Translations under genes and position numbers: made by a program
The notes under the pieces: generated by a model
Seen by the model: only the letters and a program-made list of their open reading frames with translations
Told to the model about the DNA's origin: nothing
Database searches by the model: none
Part shown: one piece after another, positions 1 to 8,107 of the stretch
Position numbering within the stretch: position 1 is the first letter of the stretch
Layout of the letters: the number at the start of each line of letters is the position of its first letter
DNA from: Acidimicrobiaceae bacterium
Lineage (GTDB): Bacteria; Actinomycetota; Acidimicrobiia; Acidimicrobiales; UBA8592
Length of the DNA: 46,695 nt
Reading direction: 5' to 3'
Assembly (NCBI GenBank): GCA_002720485.1
Contig: PBIQ01000017.1
Location: 1-46,695, forward strand

Positions 1-131
1 CAAACATCAGTGTCGAATCCGTTATCGGTCTCCATTTGCTCACGAACAGATGTTTCGGATGATTTTTCCTCTAAGAAATTCCGGACAAATTCTCGAAGGG
101 TTTCTTGTTCTTCTGAAAAGGCGAAGTTCAT
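1..131 (-). CDS. Acyl-CoA dehydrogenase, N-terminal fragment (runs off left edge)
   Basis: The minus strand from the ATG at 131 reads MNFAFSEEQETLREFVRNF and continues open to the window edge (44 codons). FxFSEEQxxLRxxVRxFLE is the typical first helix of acyl-CoA dehydrogenases, FAD enzymes that oxidise acyl-CoA thioesters to enoyl-CoA. A GGAG sequence lies about 7 bases upstream of the ATG. The catalytic base and FAD-binding regions lie outside the window, so substrate class cannot be judged. It is divergent from the toxin-antitoxin pair. Nearby SDR and CoA-transferase genes fit acyl-CoA metabolism, which is inference. Confidence 0.8.
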   Translation of the reverse strand, partial: MNFAFSEEQETLREFVRNFLEEKSSETSVREQMETDNGFDTDV

Positions 132-217
132 TTTCTGTGCTCCAGTCACTTATTTTTTTCGAGATCTTTCGCTCGATATCTTGACCAGCATAGGCGAGGG
201 GAGAGTATTTGCCACAT

Positions 218-247
218 CGCAATATGTACACATGTGTACATATTGCG
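218..247. promoter_or_regulatory. Perfect 30-bp palindrome, probable toxin-antitoxin operator
   Basis: Positions 218-232 are the exact reverse complement of 233-247, with core GTACACATGTGTAC. The palindrome ends 13 bases before the antitoxin ATG at 261. Antitoxins of the Phd/YefM and VapB types usually repress their own operon by binding palindromes at the promoter, so an autoregulatory operator is the simplest reading. It also lies between the divergent acyl-CoA dehydrogenase start and the antitoxin and could affect both. Confidence 0.7.
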
Positions 248-260
248 CTACTCTTGGAAG

Positions 261-545
261 ATGGAAGCACATAACCATATCGGTGTTCGAGACCTAAGAG
301 CAGAACTAGCAACGTATTTAAAACGAGCTGAAGCCGGGGATCGTCTGATAGTCACAGTGGATGGAAGACCCATAGCCCAAATCGGTCCGCTAGAACCATC
401 TGGCGAACCGACCTTAGAGGATCTCATAGCGCTAGGACTGGTCAAAAGGCCAAAAAATGAGACCAAACCACCAAAGGTTCAACCAGCCCAAACTCCAATA
501 GACATATCCATAGATCGAATTATTAAAGAATTGCGCGGTCCATGA
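261..545 (+). CDS. Antitoxin, Phd/YefM (VapB-type) family
   Basis: This 94-residue protein begins MEAHNHIGVRDLRAELATYL and continues with KRAEAGDRLIVTVDGRPIAQI, the standard Phd/YefM DNA-binding and dimerisation fold. The C-terminal part (about 50-94), rich in Pro and Lys, would be the toxin-binding tail. An in-frame ATG at 234 lies inside the palindrome, so the start at 261 is preferred. The gene overlaps the downstream PIN-domain gene by ATGA, indicating translational coupling. Likely role: it neutralises the PIN ribonuclease and represses the operon through the palindrome just upstream. Confidence 0.85.
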   Translation: MEAHNHIGVRDLRAELATYLKRAEAGDRLIVTVDGRPIAQIGPLEPSGEPTLEDLIALGLVKRPKNETKPPKVQPAQTPIDISIDRIIKELRGP

Positions 546-952
546 TTTTAGCAATCGATACCTCTGCACTGGTCCTCAGATATCTCTCAGGAGAACATAG
601 GGGGTTAGTTCTAGAAGAAATGGAAAAAATCCATGTCTGGAGCGCTTCTGAACTTGTTCGTGCAGAAGTCATGACCACTTTACACCGAGCGTCTATTTCA
701 CCAGTCCAGAATATGGAGCTATCACGTCAATTTAATGCTGACTGGGATTCGTTCCATGTGGTACCTCTAGATGGCCGTTGCATAAGCCATGCTTCTCAAC
801 TGGGCTCAAGATTCGGCTTGCGGCTAGTCGACGCCCTTCACTTCGCAGCGATTGACCGACTTCCCCGACCAGTGAAATACCTCACACTTGATCATCGGCA
901 AATACCAGCAGCAGTAGAACTTGGTTTCGAATTACTGACCCCTTTGGAATGA
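542..952 (+). CDS. PIN-domain ribonuclease toxin (VapC-type)
   Basis: This is a 136-residue PIN protein of normal VapC length. The acidic metal-binding residues are visible: D6 (AIDTSAL), E42 (ELVRAEV), D97 (RLVDALHFAA) and D117 (TLDHRQ). VapC toxins are Mg-dependent RNases that cut tRNA or rRNA when freed from the antitoxin. The start ATG overlaps the antitoxin stop by four bases, the usual order of antitoxin before toxin. It ends five bases before the convergent SDR gene. All four acidic positions are intact, so it looks functional; its RNA target cannot be predicted. Confidence 0.88.
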   Translation: MILAIDTSALVLRYLSGEHRGLVLEEMEKIHVWSASELVRAEVMTTLHRASISPVQNMELSRQFNADWDSFHVVPLDGRCISHASQLGSRFGLRLVDALHFAAIDRLPRPVKYLTLDHRQIPAAVELGFELLTPLE

Positions 953-956
953 TCAG

Positions 957-1889
957 TTAAATTTCGTTTTCAGGTCGTCCATTTCCACCTTGTGGTTTCC
1001 CACCCATATTCGCATTTAAGGTTGCTTGGGACATAAGTTCTGCCATAAGAGGTCCTAGTTCAGTCGGATCATCAGGTTGGGTTCCGCTAGGCCCCAAGGT
1101 CCAACCTTCAGCGATACCTAACTGGTTTCCGCGAATATCGAATAGACGACCCGTAACGTTATTTGCCTCTTCGCTGCACAACCAAGTTGCTGTTACAGCC
1201 TGCCATCTTGGAGACATAGCTTCCTTCTGTTCATCAGTTAGGCCATCCATGCCTACTAGATCAGCGGTCATTCTTGAGAGGGCAGCCGGAACAAGAGCAT
1301 TCACTGTGACATTGTATTTTGCTAATTCCATTGCCGTTATTACGGTAAATGCCGCTATACCAGCCTTTGCAGCCCCATAGTTACTTTGGCCTATGTTTCC
1401 GTAAATGCCAGAAGGCGATGAGGTATTAATAATTCTGCCGAAAGTTTCCTCACCTGCTTTCGCTTTATTTCTCCAGTACACAGCTGCATGATGCGAAGGG
1501 CCGAAAGTCCCTTTCAGGTGAACACTCATAATCGAATCCCAATCATCTTCGTTCAAAGAAAAAAGCATTCGGTCGCGAAGGATACCAGCGTTATTGATCA
1601 CAATGTTGATATCTCCATAAGTATCTACCGCTTGCTCGATCATCTCTCTCGCAGCATTAAAATCAGCAACGTTGCCACCGTTAACTACAGCTTCACCTCC
1701 GAACGACTTAATTTCTTCGACGACTTTCTGGGCGGCAGAGAGATCCTCGCCTACGCCGTGGCGGTCTCCTCCAAGATCGTTAACTACTACCTTGGCCCCA
1801 TGAGAAGCCAGCATCAATGCGTGCTCCCGACCTATGCCTCCAGCTGCTCCTGTGACTAGTGCAACTCTTCCTTCAACTAGTTTGCTCAT
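957..1889 (-). CDS. Short-chain dehydrogenase/reductase (hydroxyacyl-CoA dehydrogenase-like)
   Basis: This 310-residue NAD(P)-dependent SDR has cofactor motif TGAAGGIG at 13-20, NNAG at 99-102, catalytic Ser near 157-158, and Y171/K175 in NYGAAK. The longer loop after the second strand (VNDLGGDRHGVGEDLSAAQ) and the C-terminal extension resemble the 3-hydroxyacyl-CoA dehydrogenase domain of multifunctional beta-oxidation enzymes. AGAGGAA just upstream of the ATG is a good ribosome site. It is divergent from the CoA-transferase gene across 182 bp, suggesting linked acyl-CoA or steroid-type degradation. Substrate is not determinable from sequence alone. Confidence 0.88.
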   Translation of the reverse strand: MSKLVEGRVALVTGAAGGIGREHALMLASHGAKVVVNDLGGDRHGVGEDLSAAQKVVEEIKSFGGEAVVNGGNVADFNAAREMIEQAVDTYGDINIVINNAGILRDRMLFSLNEDDWDSIMSVHLKGTFGPSHHAAVYWRNKAKAGEETFGRIINTSSPSGIYGNIGQSNYGAAKAGIAAFTVITAMELAKYNVTVNALVPAALSRMTADLVGMDGLTDEQKEAMSPRWQAVTATWLCSEEANNVTGRLFDIRGNQLGIAEGWTLGPSGTQPDDPTELGPLMAELMSQATLNANMGGKPQGGNGRPENEI

Positions 1890-2071
1890 GAGATTCCTCT
1901 TTCATAATTGTTACGATCCCTCTGGGGCGAGACTACTCAAAGTCGGGGCCAATATGCGACCCAAGAAAGATATTCCCTTTCCCGAAGCAAATATTATCTC
2001 TATTTCTTCTTTTTTTAGGATGTGGGGTAAGTTCCTAGTAGGTAAGACGACGATAAGTAAGGTGGTGCAGT

Positions 2072-3259
2072 ATGGGGGCGTTAGATGGGATACGAGTCGT
2101 GGATGTGGGATTACTTGTTCAAGGGCCACAAGCAGGACAAACTCTAAAGGACTTAGGTGCTGAAGTTATAAAGGTTGAACTCCCAGGAATGGGTGATATG
2201 GCGAGATGGATCCCTATCTCAATGGAGGATTTTCGGACCCCGTATTTTGAAGCCTGTAACCGAGGGAAAAAAAGTATCACCATTGATCTCCGTGTTCCCG
2301 AAGGGGCGGATATCTTTAGAAAATTAGTTGACACTGCTGATGTCCTAGTAGCGAACTTTAAGCCTGGGACTCTTGAGGCTTGGGGGCTAAGTTATGAGGA
2401 GTTAAGCCAGACAAATCCCGGCCTTATTTACGCTATGGGTTCAACATTCGGCCCTGAAGGAAAAGGGGCAGACCGCGAAGGAGCCGACCTTGCTGGGCAA
2501 GCTGCCGGAGGACTCATAAGTACCACAGGCTCAGATGGTGAACCCCCGACACCTGTTGGAGCTACCATAGCGGATCATATTGGGAGCATGAACATGACTG
2601 TGGGAATACTGGCTGCCCTAGTCTCTCGAAATGAGAATGGCAAAGGACAAAGAATAGACGTCTCCCTTCTAGGAGGGCAGATATACGCCCAAGCATCTGA
2701 GTACACAGCATATTTGATGACTGGGGAAATCCCAGGTCGAAGCAATGGGGGACACCCGCTATTACCAATGGCCTATGGAGTCCTCGAAACCGCTGATGGC
2801 CATATAGCGCTGGTGGGAGTTCTTCCAGATAAAAGAGAGGCTCTATATCAAGCAGCTGGAGTCCCAGAACTTATCCATGACGATCGCTTTGCTCCCATCA
2901 TCTACACAACAGAAATAAGGCAAGAACTGTTTAGACTTTTAGCAGATGGGTTTAGAAGTAAAACCACCGATGAATGGGCCTCCATTTTGGATGAGATGGA
3001 AGTTCGTTATGCACCAGTTAACGATTACGCCCAAGCCGCAGCGGACCCACTGGTCACGACTAACAACTACATCGTAGAACTAGAGGACTTTAATGGGGAA
3101 AAGAAAAAAGTAGTGGGTTCACCAATCAGAATGTCAGAAACCCCTACCGCTCCTTCTGCCTCCGCTCCAGAGCTTGGACAACACACAGAAGAAATTCTCA
3201 TAGAGCTCGGCTACACGTGGGATGAGATTGGCGAGCTCCGTGACTTGCAAGCGATATAA
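2072..3259 (+). CDS. CaiB/BaiF family III CoA-transferase
   Basis: The 395-residue protein begins GALDGIRVVDVGLLVQGP with GAEVIKVE after it, typical of family III CoA-transferases that move CoA between carboxylates through an aspartyl intermediate. The conserved catalytic Asp is probably D139 in GADLAGQAAGGL. The C-terminal region has the expected WASILDEMEVRYAPVN signature. AAGGTGGT about 9 bases upstream of the ATG is the ribosome site. It shares a 182-bp divergent region with the SDR gene. The donor and acceptor acids cannot be told apart from frc, bai or alpha-methylacyl-CoA racemase-like members. Confidence 0.9.
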   Translation: MGALDGIRVVDVGLLVQGPQAGQTLKDLGAEVIKVELPGMGDMARWIPISMEDFRTPYFEACNRGKKSITIDLRVPEGADIFRKLVDTADVLVANFKPGTLEAWGLSYEELSQTNPGLIYAMGSTFGPEGKGADREGADLAGQAAGGLISTTGSDGEPPTPVGATIADHIGSMNMTVGILAALVSRNENGKGQRIDVSLLGGQIYAQASEYTAYLMTGEIPGRSNGGHPLLPMAYGVLETADGHIALVGVLPDKREALYQAAGVPELIHDDRFAPIIYTTEIRQELFRLLADGFRSKTTDEWASILDEMEVRYAPVNDYAQAAADPLVTTNNYIVELEDFNGEKKKVVGSPIRMSETPTAPSASAPELGQHTEEILIELGYTWDEIGELRDLQAI

Positions 3260-3314
3260 ACATTTTGGCTATCACTACCATGTGTTTTTATAGAAGCTAG
3301 CTAGCATCTACCCA

Positions 3315-4580
3315 ATGCACTATCTGCTCCGATGTCTTGCTCTAAGCCTTCTGACGTTATGTCTAATGTCGTGTTCAAATACAGGTGAGGGAGAGATTAA
3401 AGATCAAGTAAACCCTGAAGAAACACAAACGTCTTCTTCGTCCCAAGAGGAGATACAACCGACAGTTCAAGAGGTTGAAGTTAGACCTACTGCAGACGAA
3501 GACGTCATTCGGGTCGGGGTCATAATAGATGAGGAAAACGTTATGTCCCCGTATGACCGGCAGCCAGGAGTTGCCTTTATAGGGATGATCGAGGAATTTA
3601 ACCGACAAGGTGGATTACTAGGAAAGAGAATCGAAGTTCTTCGAGAAAACGGTCAATCAAGGCTTTCAGTAATCAATAGCGCAGCAGAAAAATTGATCGG
3701 ATCAGGTGTTCAGCTCCTTGTCGTGACCTGCGAGCTAGATTTTGCCGCTCCCGCAGTCAAGCAAGCCAAAGAAGCAGAAGTATTATTGATATCTCCCTGC
3801 GCTTCCGAAGAAGATTGGGGTTTAGGTGAGGTCGATACGCTCGCTTTCTCCATGGTTACCAGACCGAAAGTATATGGAGCGCAACTAGCCGACCATCTTT
3901 GGGGCGAAGGAGACCGGACAACTGCGATATTTTGGGATGATACTGTTCCTGAAACTATTCAAGAATGCATTGCTTTCAGAGATCGGTGGAGAACTTTAGG
4001 TGGTCGATCAACTGTAGAGTCAGCGGTGAATATGGTAACTGCTCCGTCTGTTATAGGGCCAGCCGATAGGTTGGGGTCACTTGACGTAGACGTTGTTGTT
4101 GTATGTGCCACTAATCGTGTGGGCGTTCTTACCTTGCAATTGATCCGAGGAGCGGGATGGTTAACTCCGATAGTTGCAGGACCCTCTTTGGATAGTGCCT
4201 CTTTTTTTACTTCTGACATTCCGAATTTAGGAGATTTCAGGATGGTCTCATTCGCCAGTACGAGAGGAGATGATCCTTATGTGGGGGTTAATCAGGCAGC
4301 AGTGCACTTTCAGAGTGTCGATGGAATCCCCCCAGCTAGTGGCCGCTTTATTCTAGGTGCAGACCTAGCAGAACTATGGTTTCAAGCGGTCAATCTAGCT
4401 GGTGCGACAGATAGTCGAATTGTGGCTGAGACTATTAAATCTTTCGAATCATTTAGCGTGCCTTCAGGGCTTATCAAGTTCGAGGGTACACAAGCGGTGA
4501 CTGTTCGTACTTTACGGATGTTAAGAAACGTAAGCGGGTATATGGTTTTCGAATCGCTGGTAGAAGACGTCGCTCAATAA
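3315..4580 (+). CDS. Solute-binding lipoprotein, Leu/Ile/Val-binding (Peripla_BP_6) type
   Basis: This 421-residue protein has a lipoprotein signal peptide with lipobox L17-M18-S19-C20, then a Ser/Glu/Thr-rich linker to about residue 60. A type I periplasmic-binding fold follows: VIRVGVIIDEEN..., FIGMIEEFNRQGGLLGKRIEVL, and AEKLIGSGVQLLVV. Such proteins capture amino acids, amides or other small solutes for ABC importers, or act as sensors. No permease or ATPase gene is adjacent, so it appears orphan here. No clear ribosome site precedes the start, but the signal peptide supports it. Its stop overlaps the convergent dehydrogenase gene by 7 bp. Confidence 0.85.
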   Translation: MHYLLRCLALSLLTLCLMSCSNTGEGEIKDQVNPEETQTSSSSQEEIQPTVQEVEVRPTADEDVIRVGVIIDEENVMSPYDRQPGVAFIGMIEEFNRQGGLLGKRIEVLRENGQSRLSVINSAAEKLIGSGVQLLVVTCELDFAAPAVKQAKEAEVLLISPCASEEDWGLGEVDTLAFSMVTRPKVYGAQLADHLWGEGDRTTAIFWDDTVPETIQECIAFRDRWRTLGGRSTVESAVNMVTAPSVIGPADRLGSLDVDVVVVCATNRVGVLTLQLIRGAGWLTPIVAGPSLDSASFFTSDIPNLGDFRMVSFASTRGDDPYVGVNQAAVHFQSVDGIPPASGRFILGADLAELWFQAVNLAGATDSRIVAETIKSFESFSVPSGLIKFEGTQAVTVRTLRMLRNVSGYMVFESLVEDVAQ

Positions 4581-5506
4581 CCGAGTTCTAAATCAATCTG
4601 ACCGAGCAACGGATCACCTGCAATATACCTACGAACATTCTCTTCCACTCTGGAAGCTAAGAGTTCAATACCCATTGCAGGGGTGTTTCCTATGTGTGGT
4701 GTTATAAGGCAATTATCTAAGGTCCATAAAATATGGCCTTTGGGAAGAGGCTCTGGATCAGTGACATCTAGAACTGCTCCAAGGATTTCACCAGATTGCA
4801 GCGCTTCTACAAGATCACTAGTAATAACATGTTTTCCCCTCGCAACATTCACGAGTATCGCTTCCTTCGGCATCAATTCCAAAAAAGAGCTATCCACGAT
4901 TCCTGCGGTAGCTGGAGTTAAGGCGAGAGCAAGCACTACAACATCAGCTGATGGAAGAATTTCAGAAAGGTCATCAAGGGTCGCAGTATGGGTAGCTGTT
5001 TTCTTCTTTTCCCTTGATCTTCTAACCACAGTGGTTTCGCAATCGAAAGCTGATAATAGAGGAAGTAGGTCATCGGCTATACCTCCTGCTCCAAGAACTA
5101 CAACATGTGCTCCGAATAGGCTTTCTCCAAACGGGCCGCTCCACTCCTGTTTCCTTGCATAAGTTACAAAACCGCGCTTCAAAGCCAGTATTGATCCCAG
5201 CACATGTTCGGCCACAGGTTGTGAATACACACCTTTACCGCAAGTCCATATTCGCTGGTCATCAAGCATTGGCAAAAATGGTTCAATTCCCGCAAACGGA
5301 AGCTGGACCCATTCTAGGTTCGGCGCGAGTAGTTCAGGGAGCAACTCAGGACGGCTAGGGTCAGCCCAGATGAGGCCAGTAGCCTCTTCGATAGGTCTAA
5401 CTGTGCCACCCGCATGAACAACAGCGGCTATTAGCTTATCGCGTCGCCAGTTTTCTGGTTCTACAGCTAATTTCACAGATCCGATTTCTCTAGTTTGAAG
5501 TTGCAT
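4574..5506 (-). CDS. D-isomer-specific 2-hydroxyacid dehydrogenase
   Basis: This 310-residue NAD-dependent oxidoreductase carries the cofactor loop GAGGIA at 139-144 and the catalytic set R223 (NVARGK), E252 (TDPEPLP) and H271 (TPHIGN), the arrangement used by phosphoglycerate, glyoxylate and hydroxypyruvate dehydrogenases. The N-terminal substrate domain is divergent and not diagnostic. It lies head-to-head with the cystathionine beta-synthase gene, so a link to serine or cysteine metabolism is possible but only inferred. No obvious Shine-Dalgarno precedes the ATG. Confidence 0.88.
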   Translation of the reverse strand: MQLQTREIGSVKLAVEPENWRRDKLIAAVVHAGGTVRPIEEATGLIWADPSRPELLPELLAPNLEWVQLPFAGIEPFLPMLDDQRIWTCGKGVYSQPVAEHVLGSILALKRGFVTYARKQEWSGPFGESLFGAHVVVLGAGGIADDLLPLLSAFDCETTVVRRSREKKKTATHTATLDDLSEILPSADVVVLALALTPATAGIVDSSFLELMPKEAILVNVARGKHVITSDLVEALQSGEILGAVLDVTDPEPLPKGHILWTLDNCLITPHIGNTPAMGIELLASRVEENVRRYIAGDPLLGQIDLELGY

Positions 5507-5575
5507 GTAAGTTGTTCATTTCGTCAAGTCGCTTTTTGGGGTGGGAGACTAAAGGTTCGGCACTATGGTCAATAT

Positions 5576-6940
5576 ATGGATATTGCAGATTCTGTCCTTG
5601 ACCTTATCGGCAGAACCCCCATGGTGCGTCTTACCCGTGTCACAGAGGGTATTGCATGTCCTATCGTAGCGAAAGTTGAAACAACGAATCCTGGTGGAAG
5701 CGTGAAAGATCGGCCAGCGCTTGCGATGATAGATGCTGCAGAAAAAGAAGGTCTCCTTAGTCCCGGATCAACAATTATCGAACCCACATCAGGTAACACT
5801 GGTGTGGGTCTCGCGATAGTTGCTGCTCAAAGGGGATATAACTGTGTGTTCGTAATGACTGACAAGGTAAGCCCAGAGAAAGTTGATCTTCTAAAGGCCT
5901 ACGGGGCTGAAGTGATTGTTTGCCCTGTCGATGTAGCTCCAGAAGACCCAAGATCGTATTATTCCACCGCTGAAAGACTTGTAAATGAGCGTCCGGGGGC
6001 ATTCAGACCGAACCAATACAGCAACCCGATCAATCCTTTGTCGCATTACTTGACAACGGGGCCAGAGATTTGGGAGCAGACCGACGGGAAAGTAACACAT
6101 TTTGTCGCTGGGGCAGGAACAGGAGGAACCCTATGTGGAGTAGGGAAATATCTTAAAGAACAAAACCCAGATATCCAAGTTATCGCCGCAGACCCAGAGG
6201 GCTCTGTTTATAGTGGGGGAGACGGCCGCCCATACCTTGTTGAGGGAGTGGGGGAAGACTTTTGGCCGGAGACATACGACCCTTCTTTGATAGACAGGGT
6301 AATTTCTGTCACTGATGCCCAGTCCTTTCATAGAACCCGAGAAGTTTCAAGGCGAGAGGGACTGCTCATCGGAGGATCTTGCGGTACAGCCGTTGATGTA
6401 GCCATAACGGTTGCGAAAGAGCTTACAAAGAATGACTTAGTCGTAGTTCTGTTGCCTGACTCAGGTCGCGGGTACCTTTCGAAAATTTTCAACGATGATT
6501 GGATGATGGAGTACGGATTCCTCTTAGATCAAGGACCAATTATCCAAGAAGTCCTTCAAAGTAAAGCCAATGGTGTTCCAGACCTTGTTTATGTGCAACC
6601 TGATGACACAGTCACAAAGGCTCTAGGGCTTATTCAAGAGTACAGTTTGTCGAGAATTATCGTCGCACAAGGTGATCTTCCACTTTCAGCAGCTGAAATT
6701 AAAGGAACAATTGATGAAGAGCACTTACAAACTCGATCTCTCGAGGAGGGATTCTTGAAAATGAAATGCTCAGAAGTAATGGGCCCTCGTATGAATTTCG
6801 TTGGGTCTGGTGAATTCATAGAGTCTGCACTAATGAAACTAGAGCAAGAAAACACTCTTTTGGTCATGGATCATGGCCGCCCTTCTGCTGTAGTTTCAGC
6901 ATCCGATGTAATAACGTATTTGGAAAATCAGAAGAGGTAG
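5576..6940 (+). CDS. cbs: Cystathionine beta-synthase with C-terminal CBS-domain pair
   Basis: This PLP enzyme condenses serine (or O-acetylserine) with homocysteine to cystathionine. From the ATG at 5576 the protein has 454 residues, the usual bacterial CBS length. LIGRTPMVRL opens the fold II domain, the PLP lysine is K44 (NPGGSVKDR), and SGNTG is at 72-76. A pair of CBS domains occupies about 335-452, containing KALGLIQEYSLSRIIV and ALMKLEQENTLLVM. The open frame extends upstream to 5495, but that stretch lacks homology features and runs into the divergent gene. The gamma-lyase gene follows after 2 bp, so the two form a transsulfuration operon. Confidence 0.93.
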   Translation: MDIADSVLDLIGRTPMVRLTRVTEGIACPIVAKVETTNPGGSVKDRPALAMIDAAEKEGLLSPGSTIIEPTSGNTGVGLAIVAAQRGYNCVFVMTDKVSPEKVDLLKAYGAEVIVCPVDVAPEDPRSYYSTAERLVNERPGAFRPNQYSNPINPLSHYLTTGPEIWEQTDGKVTHFVAGAGTGGTLCGVGKYLKEQNPDIQVIAADPEGSVYSGGDGRPYLVEGVGEDFWPETYDPSLIDRVISVTDAQSFHRTREVSRREGLLIGGSCGTAVDVAITVAKELTKNDLVVVLLPDSGRGYLSKIFNDDWMMEYGFLLDQGPIIQEVLQSKANGVPDLVYVQPDDTVTKALGLIQEYSLSRIIVAQGDLPLSAAEIKGTIDEEHLQTRSLEEGFLKMKCSEVMGPRMNFVGSGEFIESALMKLEQENTLLVMDHGRPSAVVSASDVITYLENQKR

Positions 6941-6942
6941 TA

Positions 6943-8106
6943 ATGGCGAAAGAGAATATGGATAAGCGATGGGGATTTGAAACCAGAGCAATACATGCAG
7001 GGCAAAAACCCGATCCTCAAACTGGTGCGATAACTGTTCCGGTCTACCAAACGACAACGTATGAACAGGACGAAGTTGGAAAGGATCGGGGGTATGAGTA
7101 TTCGAGAACTGGAAACCCTACAAGAGATGCTTTAGAGGTGAGTATTGCAGCGTTAGAAGGCGCAGAGTTTGGAAGAGCATTCGCTAGCGGTATGGCTGCT
7201 GAAGACACGATCCTAAGACTCTTGAATCCCGGCGACCATATCGTGATGGGAAATGATGCATATGGCGGGACTTTCCGCTTAATTTCAAAAGTTCTCACGC
7301 GTATGGGAATTACTTGGTCAGCTGCAGACTTTTCCAAACGAGAAAATATTGAGAGCTGTATTACAGATAAGACGCGAGTTGTCTGGGCTGAAACCCCATC
7401 AAACCCGCTACTATCTGTCGTTGACATACAAATGTTATCTGAGGTAGCCCACTCCGTCGACGCTATGTGCGTCGTCGACAATACATTCGCTACCCCCTAC
7501 CTTCAACAACCACTCGCACATGGTGCCGACTTCGTGGTGCACTCTACAACCAAATATCTTGGAGGTCACTCGGATGTAGTTGGCGGCTTTATCGCAACGA
7601 ACTCACCAGAACTAGATCAAGAGATCGGGTTTCTACAGAATGCAGTCGGTGCTGTGCCAGCTCCATGGGACTGCTATTTGCTTCTTAGGGGCGTTAAAAC
7701 TCTTTCGGTTCGAATGGATCGGCATTGTGATAATGCTGAAAGTATCGTCGAGTTTCTCCAAGGCCATCCCAAGGTCGCCAGTGTTTTATACCCTGGCCTC
7801 CCCGATCATCCGACTCATGATATAGCGAAGAAGCAGATGAAAAAGTTTGGCGGCATGGTTTCTTTTACTGTTCATGGCGGCCCTGAAGTCGCTCGTGAAC
7901 TAGCAGGTAGTACCAGACTGTTTACTCTTGCCGAGTCGCTAGGAGCTGTAGAGTCCTTAATTGAAGTTCCAGCGGCAATGACGCATCTTTCAGCTGAAGG
8001 GTCCCCGCTTGAAGTCGATGATTCGCTGATTCGGTTATCTGTAGGGATTGAAACTACTAATGACCTGATAGATGATCTTGGTAGCGCACTTCATAAAATA
8101 GGTTGA
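6943..8106 (+). CDS. Cystathionine gamma-lyase/gamma-synthase (Cys/Met metabolism PLP enzyme)
   Basis: This 387-residue fold I PLP enzyme has ETRAIHAGQ near the N-terminus, YEYSRTGNPT substrate/phosphate motifs, and the Schiff-base lysine K204 in VHSTTKYLGGHSD. Placed 2 bp after cystathionine beta-synthase with GAGGTAG as ribosome site, it most likely cleaves cystathionine to cysteine (reverse transsulfuration). Gamma-synthase (metB) members look almost identical, so the direction is inferred from the neighbour. Its stop is one base from that of the convergent LLM oxidoreductase gene. Confidence 0.9.
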   Translation: MAKENMDKRWGFETRAIHAGQKPDPQTGAITVPVYQTTTYEQDEVGKDRGYEYSRTGNPTRDALEVSIAALEGAEFGRAFASGMAAEDTILRLLNPGDHIVMGNDAYGGTFRLISKVLTRMGITWSAADFSKRENIESCITDKTRVVWAETPSNPLLSVVDIQMLSEVAHSVDAMCVVDNTFATPYLQQPLAHGADFVVHSTTKYLGGHSDVVGGFIATNSPELDQEIGFLQNAVGAVPAPWDCYLLLRGVKTLSVRMDRHCDNAESIVEFLQGHPKVASVLYPGLPDHPTHDIAKKQMKKFGGMVSFTVHGGPEVARELAGSTRLFTLAESLGAVESLIEVPAAMTHLSAEGSPLEVDDSLIRLSVGIETTNDLIDDLGSALHKIG

Positions 8107-8107
8107 C

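Noticed and set aside
5495-5575. N-terminal extension of cystathionine beta-synthase
   Set aside because: It overlaps the divergent dehydrogenase start, has no family similarity, and the normal family start is the ATG at 5576.
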